Origin: Massilia varians
Lineage (GTDB): Bacteria; Pseudomonadota; Gammaproteobacteria; Burkholderiales; Burkholderiaceae_D
Length of the DNA: 64,000 bases
Direction of reading: 5' to 3'
NCBI RefSeq assembly: GCF_027923905.1
Contig: NZ_AP026966.1
Span: 2,791,001 to 2,855,000 of the forward strand
In this document: positions 9,046-20,014 of the stretch, in pieces
Layout of the letters: every line of letters begins with the position of its first letter
Position numbering within the stretch: position 1 is the first letter of the stretch
Program-made: the position numbers and the translations under genes
Notes under the pieces: generated by a model
Seen by the model: the letters and a program-made list of their open reading frames with translations, nothing else
Told to the model about the DNA's origin: nothing
Database searches by the model: none

Positions 9046-9523
9046 GGGAGTGGCCAGGTGTGCCGTACAGGAGGGATACACCCCGCAAGGCCTTGCGCAG
9101 GGCGCGCACCAGTTCGAGGCGTGCCGAGGGTGTCAGATAACGCCCGATCTCGACCCGCACGCCGCGCGCTTCGATCAGCACCAGGGTACGCATGCCGCCG
9201 TCGGGCAGGCTGACCCGGGCATGGCCGGGGTCGAGCTGGACGCTCGACAGCCGGGCGCCGTCCGCGCATTCGACCAGCAGACGGCCGCGCTCCAGCCGGA
9301 TGCGCTCGTGGTCGAGGGCGTGGCGGCAGTAGTGCAGCAGGGCGGCGCCGACCGCGCTGGTCTCCAGCAAGGCGAAGACGAGCACCATCCAGGCGCCGCG
9401 CCAGGTAAATACCAGGGCGATGCCGAGCGTGGCCGCGCACAGCAGCGCGTAGACGAGCAGCGCCTGGCGCGGCGTCATCGAGCAGTTGCGCTTCATCAGC
9501 CATTCGGCCGGGGCCGGGTCCAT
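9041..9523 (-). CDS. DUF2244 domain integral membrane protein
   Basis: Family assigned from the N-terminal signature EWLMKRNCSMTPRQ followed by two hydrophobic segments (roughly LLVYALLCAATLGIALVF and MVLVFALLETSAVG) and a cytoplasmic-looking C-terminal domain. The function of DUF2244 is unknown; members often lie near cytochrome oxidase genes, but none is seen here. The ATG at 9521-9523 is chosen because GAAGG sits 8 bases upstream; an in-frame ATG at 9538 has poorer spacing. The product is 160 aa. It is divergent from the YegD-type chaperone gene. Confidence 0.75.
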   Translation of the reverse strand: MDPAPAEWLMKRNCSMTPRQALLVYALLCAATLGIALVFTWRGAWMVLVFALLETSAVGAALLHYCRHALDHERIRLERGRLLVECADGARLSSVQLDPGHARVSLPDGGMRTLVLIEARGVRVEIGRYLTPSARLELVRALRKALRGVSLLYGTPGHSL

Positions 9524-9653
9524 GGTCGTTGCCTTCATCCTGTACGTACGGGGTGTGTACGAGTTTGCCACATTCGGGAAAAAGGCCACGCCCGGACCGC
9601 GAAAACCGGCGCATATCTGTTACCATACCGCCCCCTCCATTGATAAGCTTCCT

Positions 9654-10919
9654 ATGGCGCTCGCATGCGGCCTTGATTTCGGCACCTCCAATTCCACCGT
9701 CGGCTGGCTCCCCGGCGGCAGCTTCCAACCCGGTGCCAGCGCCTTGCTGGACCTGGAAGACGGCAAGGCAACCCTGCCGTCGGTCGTGTTCTTCAATGCG
9801 GACGACGAGCAGGTCAGTTATGGCCGCGCCGCGCTGCTTGATTACCTGGAGGGTTACGAGGGGCGCCTGATGCGTTCCCTGAAAAGCCTGCTCGGCACCA
9901 GCCTGATCGATGGCCAGACCGAGGTGGCGGGGCGCGCGCTGCCTTTCAAGGCGCTGCTCGGCCAGTTCATCGGCGAAGTCAAGCGCCGCGCCGAGCGCCA
10001 GGCCGGCCGCGAATTCGGCAGCGCCGTGTTCGGGCGGCCGGTCTTCTTCATCGACGACGACCTCGAGGCCGACCGCCGCGCCCAGGACACGCTCGAGGAG
10101 GTTGCGCGCTCGGTGGGCTTTCGCGAGATATCATTCCAGTACGAGCCGATCGCCGCCGCCTTCGACTACGAATCCCAGATCGAGCGCGAGGAACTGGTCC
10201 TGATCGCCGACATCGGCGGCGGCACCTCGGACTTCTCGCTGGTGCGCCTCGGCCCCGGGCGCGCCGGGCGCGCCGAGCGGCGCGACGACATCCTCGCCAA
10301 CGGCGGCGTGCACATCGGCGGCACCGACTTCGACAAGTACCTGAGCCTGGCCAGCGTGATGCCGCTGCTCGGCTACGGCAGCAGCCTGCGCTCCGGCGCC
10401 GCGATCCCGTCGAGCTACTACTTCAACCTGGCGACCTGGCACACCATCAACCAGGCCTATACGCGCAAGAGCGTCGCCCAGCTGGCCGACCTGGTGCGCG
10501 ATTGCTCCGAGCCGGCCAAGCTGGTGCGCCTGCAGAATCTGATCGACGAGCGCGCCGGCCACTGGCTGGCGATCCAGGTCGAGGCGGCCAAGATCGGCCT
10601 GTCCGGCAGTCCCGCGTTCACAATGAACCTCGACCGCCTGGCGCCGCCGGAAACCCTGAGCGTCACCCGCGAAGGCTTCGAGGCCGCGATCGCCCAGCTG
10701 GTCGACAGCGTCGGCGCCACCGTCCTGCGCCTGTTCTCGGAAGCCGGAGTGGAACCCGATGCGGTGGACACGGTCTTCCTCACGGGCGGTTCGAGCGGCG
10801 TGTCGCTGCTGCGCGAACGGATCGCCGCGCTGGTGCCGCGGGCGCGCAGGGTCGAGGGCGACCTGTTCGGCAGCATCGGCGCCGGGCTGGCGCTGGACGC
10901 GCTACGCAAGTATGGTTAA
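9654..10919 (+). CDS. yegD: Hsp70-family chaperone-like ATPase (YegD type)
   Basis: A 421-aa actin/Hsp70-fold ATPase without the DnaK substrate-binding lid. Visible nucleotide motifs: phosphate-1 GLDFGTSNST near the N-terminus, phosphate-2 IADIGGGTSDFSLV in the middle, adenosine motif VFLTGGSSGVSLLRERI near the C-terminus. Such YegD-like proteins are predicted chaperones with no settled client. The ATG at 9654 begins the conserved MALACGLDFGTS and is preferred over upstream in-frame codons. The next gene (exonuclease) starts 24 bases downstream, so the two are probably co-transcribed. Confidence 0.85.
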   Translation: MALACGLDFGTSNSTVGWLPGGSFQPGASALLDLEDGKATLPSVVFFNADDEQVSYGRAALLDYLEGYEGRLMRSLKSLLGTSLIDGQTEVAGRALPFKALLGQFIGEVKRRAERQAGREFGSAVFGRPVFFIDDDLEADRRAQDTLEEVARSVGFREISFQYEPIAAAFDYESQIEREELVLIADIGGGTSDFSLVRLGPGRAGRAERRDDILANGGVHIGGTDFDKYLSLASVMPLLGYGSSLRSGAAIPSSYYFNLATWHTINQAYTRKSVAQLADLVRDCSEPAKLVRLQNLIDERAGHWLAIQVEAAKIGLSGSPAFTMNLDRLAPPETLSVTREGFEAAIAQLVDSVGATVLRLFSEAGVEPDAVDTVFLTGGSSGVSLLRERIAALVPRARRVEGDLFGSIGAGLALDALRKYG

Positions 10920-10942
10920 CAGCGTTAACAGGAGGACGATGT

Positions 10943-11590
10943 ATGAGTGTGTTTGAACGCCCGATCGTGATGCTCGACTTCGAGACCACCGGCCTGTCGC
11001 CCGACATGGGCGACCGCATCACCGAGGTGGCGGCGCTGCGCATCGTCGGCGGCGAGATCCGCGAACGCTACGTCTCGCTGGTGAACTGCGGCGTGCGCAT
11101 CCCGTCCTTCATCACCCAGCTCACCGGGATCACCCAGCAGATGGTCGACACCGCGCCGCCGAGCCAGCAGGTGGTGGCCGAGCTGCTCGACTTCATCGGC
11201 GGCGACGTGCTGTCGGCGCACAACGCCAGCTTCGACGAGAAGTTCCTGAAAGCCGAAGGCTGGCGCATCGGCCGCCCGACCGGGCATTGCGGCCTGGTCT
11301 GCTCGCTGAAGCTGTCGCGCCGCCTGTTCCCCGGACTGCCCAGCTACAAGCTCGGCAACCTGTCGAACCGTCTCGGCATCGAATTCAAGGGCGCCGCCCA
11401 CCGGGCCGAGGCCGACGCCGAAGTGGCGGCCCACGTGCTGCTGCACGCGGCGCGCCACCTCGGCAGCACGCACGGCCTGCAGCAGGTGGCGCCCGACCTG
11501 CTGGTCTCGGTGAACAAGCTGGCCGCCGCCAAGGTTCCGCTGTTCCTGGATAAGTACGCCAGCCTCGAACGCGAGCGCCGTGCCGCCTGA
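10943..11590 (+). CDS. DnaQ-like 3'-5' exonuclease (DEDDh)
   Basis: A 215-aa RNase T/DnaQ-fold exonuclease: Exo I DFETTG near residue 11, Exo II SAHNASFDEKFL, and Exo III HRAEADAEVAAH giving the DEDDh His-x4-Asp arrangement. It resembles the epsilon-subunit-like exonuclease family rather than true DnaQ (no clear polymerase-binding tail is recognised). GGAGG at 10931-10935 fixes the ATG at 10943; an overlapping ATG at 10939 is in another frame. Lies just after the YegD-like gene. Substrate (DNA proofreading, RNA trimming or repair) unknown. Confidence 0.85.
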   Translation: MSVFERPIVMLDFETTGLSPDMGDRITEVAALRIVGGEIRERYVSLVNCGVRIPSFITQLTGITQQMVDTAPPSQQVVAELLDFIGGDVLSAHNASFDEKFLKAEGWRIGRPTGHCGLVCSLKLSRRLFPGLPSYKLGNLSNRLGIEFKGAAHRAEADAEVAAHVLLHAARHLGSTHGLQQVAPDLLVSVNKLAAAKVPLFLDKYASLERERRAA

Positions 11591-11682
11591 AACAGCCCAC
11601 TACCACGTCCTTGCCCCCATGTGGCACTCCGACGATTGTGCGGACGCAAACCACAAGAGGGTCGCACTCCTTAAAATTTTAA

Positions 11683-11716
11683 CAACGGCGGGCGCTTCTC
11701 CAAGCCCGCCTCGTTG
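11683..11716 (+). other. Leader hairpin upstream of the Sel1-repeat gene
   Basis: CAACG-GCGGGC pairs with GCCCGC-(CT bulge)-CGTTG around a 10-base loop. It directly follows a 12-base A/T palindrome (TTAAAATTTTAA, 11671-11682) and ends about 20 bases before the ribosome site of the next gene. It may be a 5' UTR structure; no function is shown. Confidence 0.35.
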
Positions 11717-11745
11717 AACGGCGCAGAGGGCCGAAGGGGGTAGGG

Positions 11746-13152
11746 ATGAATCGCCAGAACGCCGCCCGCGAGGGACACGAAGTCTTTCAATGGTTCCTGC
11801 CCGCCGCCGAGCGCGGCGATCCCTATGCGCAGTTCAACCTCGGCCTGCTCTACAAGCACGGCGAGGCCGTCGAACGCGACGACGTGCGCGCGTTCGCATG
11901 GATGCAGCGCGCGGCGCGCCAGGGCCTGGCCACCGCCCAGAATCACCTCGGCGCCATGTACTGCAACGGCCGCGGCGGACCGCGCAACGACGAGCTCGCC
12001 GCGCTGTGGTTCGGCCGCGCCGCCGCCCAGGGCGACCCCGCCGCCCAGCAGAACCTGGGCCAGCTCTACCGCAAGGGACGCGGCGTCCCGCAATCGCACG
12101 AGGCCGCCTTCGGCTGGTTCTACCGGGCCGCCGAGCAAGGCCTTGCCAGCGCCCAGAACCTGCTGGGCGAATGCTATCTGCAGGGGATCGGAGCGCCGGT
12201 CAGCCATCCGCTGGCGATGGCCTGGTTCCGCAAGGCCGCGAGCCAGGGGTATGGGCCGGCCCAGCTCAACCTCGCGCTGATGTACCGCCGCGGCGACGGC
12301 GTCGAGGCCGACGACGCCCAGGCCGTGTGCTGGTTCCGCGAAGCCGCCGCCCAGAACATCACGGTGGCGCAGCGCTTCCTCGGCCTGGCCTACGCCAACG
12401 GGCAGGGCGTGCCGAGAGACCCGGCGCGCGCCATCGCCTGGCTCGAACGGGCAGCCGGGCAGGACGACGCCGAGGCGCATTACGAACTCGGCACGCTGCT
12501 GGCGGCCGGGCACGGCAGCGGCGGCGACGAGCGCGCGCTGGAATGCTTCCTGCGCGCGGCGGCGCGCGGCCACGTGCAGGCCCAGTACTGCGCCGGCGTC
12601 ATGCTCGCCGGCGGGCGCGGCACGCGGCCCGACCCGGCCCGCGCGCTCGGCTACTACCTGCAGGCCGCGGAGCAGGGCGCGGCCAATGCCCAGTTCAGCC
12701 TCGGGGTCATGTACGCCAAGGGCGAGGGGGTGCCGCGCGACGAGGGGCGCGCCGCCGAATGGTACCGGCGCGCGGCCCAGCAGGGCGACGCCAGCGCCCA
12801 GAACAACCTCGGGGTCCTGTATGCCAACGGGCAGGGCGTGCCGCACGACGACACCCTGGCCGCCTACTGGTACTGGCAGGCGGCCGAGCAGGGCCATGCG
12901 CTGGCCCAGTTCAACCTGGGCGGCATGGTCAACAGCGGCCGCGGGGTCGAACGCGACCCGCTGCGCGCCTACATGTGGATGGTCCTGGCCGCCAGTGGCG
13001 GCCAGGACGGCCGCCCTGGCAGCGAAGAAGAGCGCCGCGCGCGCAGTGGCGTTGCCAGGCGCCTGGGGGCGAACGGCGGCCCCTGGGCGCGCGCCCTGGC
13101 CACCCGTGTGCGCGCGGTGCGGCGCGTGTCGCCGCCCGGTCAGGCCTCGTAA
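11746..13152 (+). CDS. Sel1-like repeat protein with 11 repeats
   Basis: The 468-aa protein is almost wholly tandem Sel1-like repeats of about 36 residues (consensus AQxxLGxxYxxGxGVxxDxxxAxxWxxxAAxQG); eleven can be counted between about residues 24 and 425. Sel1 repeats form alpha/alpha solenoids that bind other proteins. There is no signal peptide or membrane segment, so it is probably cytoplasmic. A purine-rich GAAGGGGGTAGGG precedes the ATG. The C-terminal ~45 residues are Arg-rich. The partner is unknown; neighbours give no hint. Confidence 0.85.
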   Translation: MNRQNAAREGHEVFQWFLPAAERGDPYAQFNLGLLYKHGEAVERDDVRAFAWMQRAARQGLATAQNHLGAMYCNGRGGPRNDELAALWFGRAAAQGDPAAQQNLGQLYRKGRGVPQSHEAAFGWFYRAAEQGLASAQNLLGECYLQGIGAPVSHPLAMAWFRKAASQGYGPAQLNLALMYRRGDGVEADDAQAVCWFREAAAQNITVAQRFLGLAYANGQGVPRDPARAIAWLERAAGQDDAEAHYELGTLLAAGHGSGGDERALECFLRAAARGHVQAQYCAGVMLAGGRGTRPDPARALGYYLQAAEQGAANAQFSLGVMYAKGEGVPRDEGRAAEWYRRAAQQGDASAQNNLGVLYANGQGVPHDDTLAAYWYWQAAEQGHALAQFNLGGMVNSGRGVERDPLRAYMWMVLAASGGQDGRPGSEEERRARSGVARRLGANGGPWARALATRVRAVRRVSPPGQAS

Positions 13153-13263
13153 GGATGCCCCCCAGTATTGTCAGGCTGGCGCTGCATAGGCGAGCCCGGC
13201 AATTCGCGTTATGATGGCCGTCGGCACAAGCCGACCCATGAATAACTCGAACATGAGAACGAC

Positions 13264-15438
<2,175 letters not shown>

Positions 15439-15457
15439 GTTGCGCCACCGTTAAATT

Positions 15458-15497
15458 CAACGGCCGCCGGGGGTAATCCGGCGGCCGTTGTTGTTTT
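15458..15497 (+). terminator. Strong Rho-independent terminator after the prolyl oligopeptidase gene
   Basis: Perfect 13-base stem (15458-15470 paired with 15478-15490) with a 7-base loop, then TTGTTTT. It separates the peptidase gene from the convergent XRE-cupin regulator; on the minus strand the following tract is A/T-rich but not a T-run. Confidence 0.88.
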
Positions 15498-15509
15498 GAT
15501 ACGAGGGTG

Positions 15510-16085
15510 TCAGCGCTGCACGACGACGAGCAAGGCCTTGGCCTCGGTCTTGCCCGCATTCCGGATCACATGGTCATGGTCGGCCGGATAGCGCGCCGTC
15601 CCCCCATGCTTGATCTTCTTCTTCTCCGCCCCCACTTCCAGTTCGACCGCCCCGGTAATGACGGTCAGGTGTTCGCTGGTGCCGGGATCGTGGGCCTGCG
15701 ACTTGAGCTCGCCCCCTGGCGCCAGGGTCAGTTCGTACCATTCGTACTTGCCCGCCAGGTCCATCGGCCCCAGGATGCGCAGCGAATAGCCGGCATGGGC
15801 GCCGGGCAGGGTGGGGGTCTCGTGGGCGTCGACCACGCGGATCAGGTCCACCGAGCGCACCTCGGACGAGAGCAGCTCGCCGATCTCCACGCCCAGGGCA
15901 TTGGCCAGGCGCCAGGTGATGGCGATGGTGGGATTGGCCTTCTCGCGCTCGATCTGGGACAGCATCGATTTCGACACGCCCGCGATGCGCGACAAGTCTT
16001 CGAGGGTCAGGCCGCGCGCCAGGCGCAGGCGTTGTAGCGTGGCGCCAACTTCCGGTGGAGCGTTATTTGTTAGAGTTTTGGTCAT
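15510..16085 (-). CDS. XRE-family transcriptional regulator with C-terminal cupin sensor domain
   Basis: The 191-aa protein has an N-terminal helix-turn-helix (about 13-67, LEDLSRIAGVSKSMLSQIERE) and a C-terminal cupin barrel (about 110-190, EHLTVITGAVELEV). This architecture usually senses a small metabolite and controls an adjacent operon. It is transcribed divergently from kbl and the threonine dehydrogenase gene, with palindromes in the 182-base gap, so control of threonine breakdown is the natural inference. The ligand is unknown. Confidence 0.85.
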   Translation of the reverse strand: MTKTLTNNAPPEVGATLQRLRLARGLTLEDLSRIAGVSKSMLSQIEREKANPTIAITWRLANALGVEIGELLSSEVRSVDLIRVVDAHETPTLPGAHAGYSLRILGPMDLAGKYEWYELTLAPGGELKSQAHDPGTSEHLTVITGAVELEVGAEKKKIKHGGTARYPADHDHVIRNAGKTEAKALLVVVQR

Positions 16086-16137
16086 GACCTGAATATGCGG
16101 GTACCTGGCTTGCCAAGTTCATTAGCTGGGGGTAAGA

Positions 16138-16192
16138 TTCAATATATTGAAATTCCGTTCGACATATAGAACTCGCTTCCATAAGTCGAACG
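16138..16192. promoter_or_regulatory. Palindromes in the divergent regulator/kbl control region
   Basis: TTCAATATATTGAA at 16138-16151 is a perfect 14-base palindrome. CGTTCGAC (16156-16163) and GTCGAACG (16185-16192) form a perfect 8-base inverted repeat 37 bases across. Both lie between the divergent XRE-cupin and kbl starts and are candidate operators for the regulator. Promoter hexamers are not clear. Confidence 0.45.
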
Positions 16193-16267
16193 AGTCCAAC
16201 GGTACAACATCCGCCGACCACCGGTCAAGCCGGCGCCGTCGATCACATTTTCTGGGAGTAGGAACAC

Positions 16268-17473
16268 ATGAGCGACCAAGCATTCTATAGCGGCCTGCAA
16301 TCGAAACTCGAGACGCTGCGCAGCGACGGCCTGTTCAAGCCGGAGCGCGTGATCGCTTCGCGCCAGGGCTCCGAAGTGGTGTCCCAGGACGGCCGCACGC
16401 TCATCAATATGTGCGCCAACAACTACCTCGGCCTGTCCGGGGACGAACAGACCTCCCGGGCCGCCGCGGCCGCGCTGGAAAAATACGGCTACGGCCTGTC
16501 CTCGGTGCGCTTCATCTGCGGCACCCAGACCGTGCACAAGGAACTCGAAGCCAAGCTGTCGGAATTCCTCGGCACCGAAGACACCATCCTGTACGCGGCC
16601 GCATTCGACGCCAACGGCGGCGTGTTCGAGCCGCTGTTCGACGAGAACGACGCGATCATCTCGGACGCCCTGAACCACGCCTCGATCATCGACGGCGTGC
16701 GCCTGTGCAAGGCGGCGCGCTACCGCTACGCCAACAACGACATGGCGGACCTGGAAAAGCAGCTGATCGCCGCGACGGACGCCGGCAAGCGCCACAAGAT
16801 CATCGTCACCGACGGCGTGTTCTCGATGGACGGCACCATCGCCCAGCTGGATAGCATCGTCGAGCTGGCCGAGAAATACGGCGCCCTGACCATGATCGAC
16901 GAATCGCACGCCTCCGGCTTCATGGGCAAGACCGGGCGCGGCACCCACGAGCACTGCGGCGTCATCGGCAAGATCGACATCATCACCGGCACCCTGGGCA
17001 AGGCCCTGGGCGGCGCGATGGGCGGCTTCACCTCGGGCCGCCGCGAAGTCATCGAGACCCTGCGCCAGAAGTCGCGTCCCTACCTGTTCTCGAACACCCT
17101 GGCGCCGATGATCGCCGGCGCATCCCTGGCGGTGCTGGACCGCATCTCCAAGTCGACCGAGCTGCGCGACCGCCTGATGGAAAACACCGCCTACTTCCGC
17201 CAGGAGATCGAGCGCATCGGCTTCACCATCAAGCCGGGCACCCATCCGGTGGTGCCGGTGATGCTGTTCGACGCGCCGGTGGCCCAGAAATTCGCGGCCC
17301 GCATGTTCGAACTGGGCGTGCTGCTGTCGGGCTTCTTCTACCCGGTGGTGCCGATGGGCCAGGCGCGCGTGCGCGTCCAGCTGTCGGCGGCGCACACCCG
17401 CGAGCAGCTCGACACCGTCCTCAAAGCCTTCGAACAAGCCGGCAAAGAGCTGGGCATCCTCAAGAATCAATAA
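16268..17473 (+). CDS. kbl: 2-amino-3-ketobutyrate CoA ligase (glycine C-acetyltransferase)
   Basis: PLP enzyme of the alpha-oxoamine synthase family that converts 2-amino-3-ketobutyrate plus CoA to glycine and acetyl-CoA, the second step of threonine catabolism. The 401-aa length equals that of known Kbl; the PLP lysine is K245 in TLGKALGGAMGG, and IDESHASGFMG carries the aldimine-site Asp/His. GGAG precedes the ATG. The dehydrogenase gene follows 15 bases later, so the two steps are co-expressed. Confidence 0.96.
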   Translation: MSDQAFYSGLQSKLETLRSDGLFKPERVIASRQGSEVVSQDGRTLINMCANNYLGLSGDEQTSRAAAAALEKYGYGLSSVRFICGTQTVHKELEAKLSEFLGTEDTILYAAAFDANGGVFEPLFDENDAIISDALNHASIIDGVRLCKAARYRYANNDMADLEKQLIAATDAGKRHKIIVTDGVFSMDGTIAQLDSIVELAEKYGALTMIDESHASGFMGKTGRGTHEHCGVIGKIDIITGTLGKALGGAMGGFTSGRREVIETLRQKSRPYLFSNTLAPMIAGASLAVLDRISKSTELRDRLMENTAYFRQEIERIGFTIKPGTHPVVPVMLFDAPVAQKFAARMFELGVLLSGFFYPVVPMGQARVRVQLSAAHTREQLDTVLKAFEQAGKELGILKNQ

Positions 17474-17488
17474 GATCGGAACGACACA

Positions 17489-18445
17489 ATGGAACGCATC
17501 CTCATCATCGGCGCCAACGGCCAGATCGGCAGCGAGCTGGTCACCGCCCTGGCCGAGCAGCACGGCGAACAGAACGTGCTGGCCTCGGACATCGGCGCCA
17601 ACAACGTCTACGGCGCCGCGCGCTATACCCAGCTCGACGTGCTGGACCGCGAACGCCTGGCGGCCCTGATCGACAGCGAAGGCATCACCCAGGTCTACCA
17701 GCTGGCGGCGCTGCTGTCGGCCACCGGCGAGAAGGCGCCGCTCAAGGCCTGGACGCTGAACATGGACGGCCTGCTCAACATCCTGGAAGTCGCGCGCGAG
17801 CGCCTCGAGGCGGGCAAGCCGCTGAAGGTGTTCTGGCCGTCCTCGATCGCCGCCTTCGGCCCCAACACCCCGGCCGAGAACACGGCGCAGTACACGGTCA
17901 TGGATCCGACCACGATCTACGGCATCAGCAAGCTGGCCGGCGAGCGCCTGTGCGAGTACTACCACAGCAAGTACGGCGTCGACGTGCGCTCGATCCGCTA
18001 CCCCGGCATCATCAGCTTCAAGTCGCCTCCGGGCGGCGGCACCACCGACTACGCGATCGCCATCTTCCACGCGGCGCTCAAGGGCGAGACCTACGAATGC
18101 TTCCTGGGCCCGGAAACCACGCTGCCGATGATCTACATGCCGGACGCGATTCGTGCGACCATCGAGCTGATGGACGCGCCGGGCGAGAAGGTGGCGATCC
18201 GTTCCTCGTACAATGTAGCGGGCGTGTCCTTCAACCCGCGCGAACTGGCCGCCGCCATCCAGAAGGCGGTCCCGGGCTTCGAGATCGCCTACAAGCCGGA
18301 CAGCCGCCAGCAGATTGCCGATACCTGGCCAAAGAGCCTGGACGACAGCCGCGCGGCGCAGGACTGGGGCTGGAAGGCGCGCATTGGCGTCGACGAGATG
18401 GTCGACAGCATGCTGAAGAACATTGACGTGGGCATCGCAGCGTAA
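17489..18445 (+). CDS. SDR-type (NAD-dependent) L-threonine 3-dehydrogenase
   Basis: A 318-aa extended short-chain dehydrogenase/epimerase: Rossmann motif GANGQIG at 8-14, catalytic YGISK in the middle, and a C-terminal UDP-sugar-epimerase-like domain. Paired with kbl it matches the SDR-type threonine dehydrogenases known from Cupriavidus and Flavobacterium rather than the zinc MDR enzyme Tdh of E. coli. It would oxidise L-threonine to 2-amino-3-ketobutyrate for Kbl. Similar sequences are often misnamed NAD-dependent epimerase; the operon context decides the call. Confidence 0.88.
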   Translation: MERILIIGANGQIGSELVTALAEQHGEQNVLASDIGANNVYGAARYTQLDVLDRERLAALIDSEGITQVYQLAALLSATGEKAPLKAWTLNMDGLLNILEVARERLEAGKPLKVFWPSSIAAFGPNTPAENTAQYTVMDPTTIYGISKLAGERLCEYYHSKYGVDVRSIRYPGIISFKSPPGGGTTDYAIAIFHAALKGETYECFLGPETTLPMIYMPDAIRATIELMDAPGEKVAIRSSYNVAGVSFNPRELAAAIQKAVPGFEIAYKPDSRQQIADTWPKSLDDSRAAQDWGWKARIGVDEMVDSMLKNIDVGIAA

Positions 18446-18505
18446 ATGCGCGCCTGAGTCCTTGCATTAACCACAATAATAAAAAACTGAAGAGTCGAGA
18501 CAACG

Positions 18506-19894
18506 ATGGACATGAGTGTTTTTGATCTGTTCAAGATCGGTATCGGGCCGTCGAGCTCCCACACGGTGGGACCGATGGTGGCGGCGCGCCGCTTCTTGCT
18601 GGAGTGCGGTGCGCTCGAGCAGGCGGTGGGGGTCGAGGCGCACCTGTACGGCTCGCTGGCCCTGACCGGGGTCGGCCATGCCACCGACAAGGCCGTGATC
18701 CTGGGCCTGATGGGCGAGACTCCGCAGGGCGTGGATCCGGAGTCGGTCGAGGACAGGCTGGCCGAAGCCGAGATGGACGGCGTGTTGAGGCTGCTGGGCG
18801 AGAAGGAAGTCCCGTTCCAGTACGCCACCGGCCTGGTGTGGCACAAGCAGTCGACCCTGCCGGAACACCCGAACGGCATGAAGTTCGTGCTCAAGCTGGC
18901 GGACGGCAGCATCGTCGAGCGCATCTACTACTCGGTGGGCGGCGGCTTCATCACCGCGGCGGGCGAAAGCCAGAACCGCGCGGGCGAGCCGGCGTCGACG
19001 CGGGTGCCTTTCCCGTTCGGCACCATGAGCGAGCTGCTGGCGCAGGGCAGGGAATACGGCCTGTCGATCCCGCACATGCTGCGCGCGAACGAACTGGCGC
19101 GCATGAGCGAGGACGAGCTGGACGCGGGCCTGGACCGCATCTGGGACACCATGCGCGAGTGTATCGCCCACGGCCTGGTCACCGAGGGCCAGCTGCCGGG
19201 CGGCCTGAACGTCAAGCGCCGCGCGGCCAAATTGTGGAAGCAGGCGCACTGCCTCGAGGGCAAGCGCGTCAATGAGCTGCCGCATGATGCGACGCACCAC
19301 GTGACGCTCTACGCGATGGCGGTCAACGAAGAAAACGCGGCCGGCGGCCGGGTGGTCACCGCGCCGACCAATGGCGCGGCCGGCATCATCCCGGCGGTGC
19401 TGCGCTACTACGCCGAGGATTGCCGCCCGAGCGACCCGGTCAAGGGCATCCGCGATTTCCTCTTGAGCGCCGCCGCGATCGGCATGCTGTGCAAGAAGAA
19501 CGCTTCGATCTCGGGCGCCGAGATCGGCTGCCAGGGCGAAGTCGGCGTCGCCTGCGCGATGGCGGCCGCCGGCCTGGTGGCGGCACTGGGCGGCTCCAAC
19601 GAGCGCATCGAGAACGCGGCGGAGATCGGCATCGAGCACCACCTCGGCATGACCTGCGACCCGATCGGCGGGCTGGTGCAGATTCCCTGCATCGAACGCA
19701 ACGGCATGGGGGCGATCAAGGCGATCACCGCGGCCTCGCTGGCCCTGAAGGGCGACGGCACCCACTTCGTCAGCCTGGACAACGTGATCGAGACCATGCG
19801 CCAGACCGGCGCCGACATGCAGGTGAAGTACAAGGAGACCTCGCTGGGCGGTCTCGCCGTGCACGTCGTGACGGTCAATCACGCGGCCTGCTGA
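18506..19894 (+). CDS. sdaA: L-serine ammonia-lyase (iron-sulfur, single chain)
   Basis: Deaminates L-serine to pyruvate using a [4Fe-4S] cluster. The 462-aa protein starts [20 protein letters not shown], the classic N-terminal signature, and has conserved Cys residues in [20 protein letters not shown] and [14 protein letters not shown] that ligate the cluster. It lies 60 bases after the threonine dehydrogenase gene on the same strand, so glycine and serine produced from threonine can be channelled to pyruvate. It ends in a strong terminator. Confidence 0.95.
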   Translation: MDMSVFDLFKIGIGPSSSHTVGPMVAARRFLLECGALEQAVGVEAHLYGSLALTGVGHATDKAVILGLMGETPQGVDPESVEDRLAEAEMDGVLRLLGEKEVPFQYATGLVWHKQSTLPEHPNGMKFVLKLADGSIVERIYYSVGGGFITAAGESQNRAGEPASTRVPFPFGTMSELLAQGREYGLSIPHMLRANELARMSEDELDAGLDRIWDTMRECIAHGLVTEGQLPGGLNVKRRAAKLWKQAHCLEGKRVNELPHDATHHVTLYAMAVNEENAAGGRVVTAPTNGAAGIIPAVLRYYAEDCRPSDPVKGIRDFLLSAAAIGMLCKKNASISGAEIGCQGEVGVACAMAAAGLVAALGGSNERIENAAEIGIEHHLGMTCDPIGGLVQIPCIERNGMGAIKAITAASLALKGDGTHFVSLDNVIETMRQTGADMQVKYKETSLGGLAVHVVTVNHAAC

Positions 19895-19907
19895 AGCAGG
19901 CCGGTAC

Positions 19908-19941
19908 CGGGGCCGCGCGCGGGCGCGGCCCCGTTTTTTTT
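19908..19941 (+). terminator. Rho-independent terminator after sdaA
   Basis: 11-base GC stem (19908-19918 paired with 19923-19933), GCGG loop, then eight T residues. It closes the kbl-dehydrogenase-sdaA transcript. Confidence 0.92.
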
Positions 19942-19970
19942 GCAGCACAGCATACGAAGCGTTCGGGCGC

Positions 19971-19976
19971 TATAAT
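19971..19976 (+). promoter_or_regulatory. Probable -10 element for thrC
   Basis: A perfect TATAAT 39 bases before the thrC start and after the sdaA terminator. No good -35 hexamer is seen at 16-18 bases upstream, so the call rests on the -10 alone. Confidence 0.45.
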
Positions 19977-20014
19977 AAAAGTTCAACTTTGGCCCCAACC
20001 GGATCCCGACCCGT

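Noticed and set aside
11671..12897. A 408-codon minus-strand frame with internal repeats opposite the Sel1 gene
   Set aside because: Its repeats merely mirror the Sel1 repeats on the coding strand.
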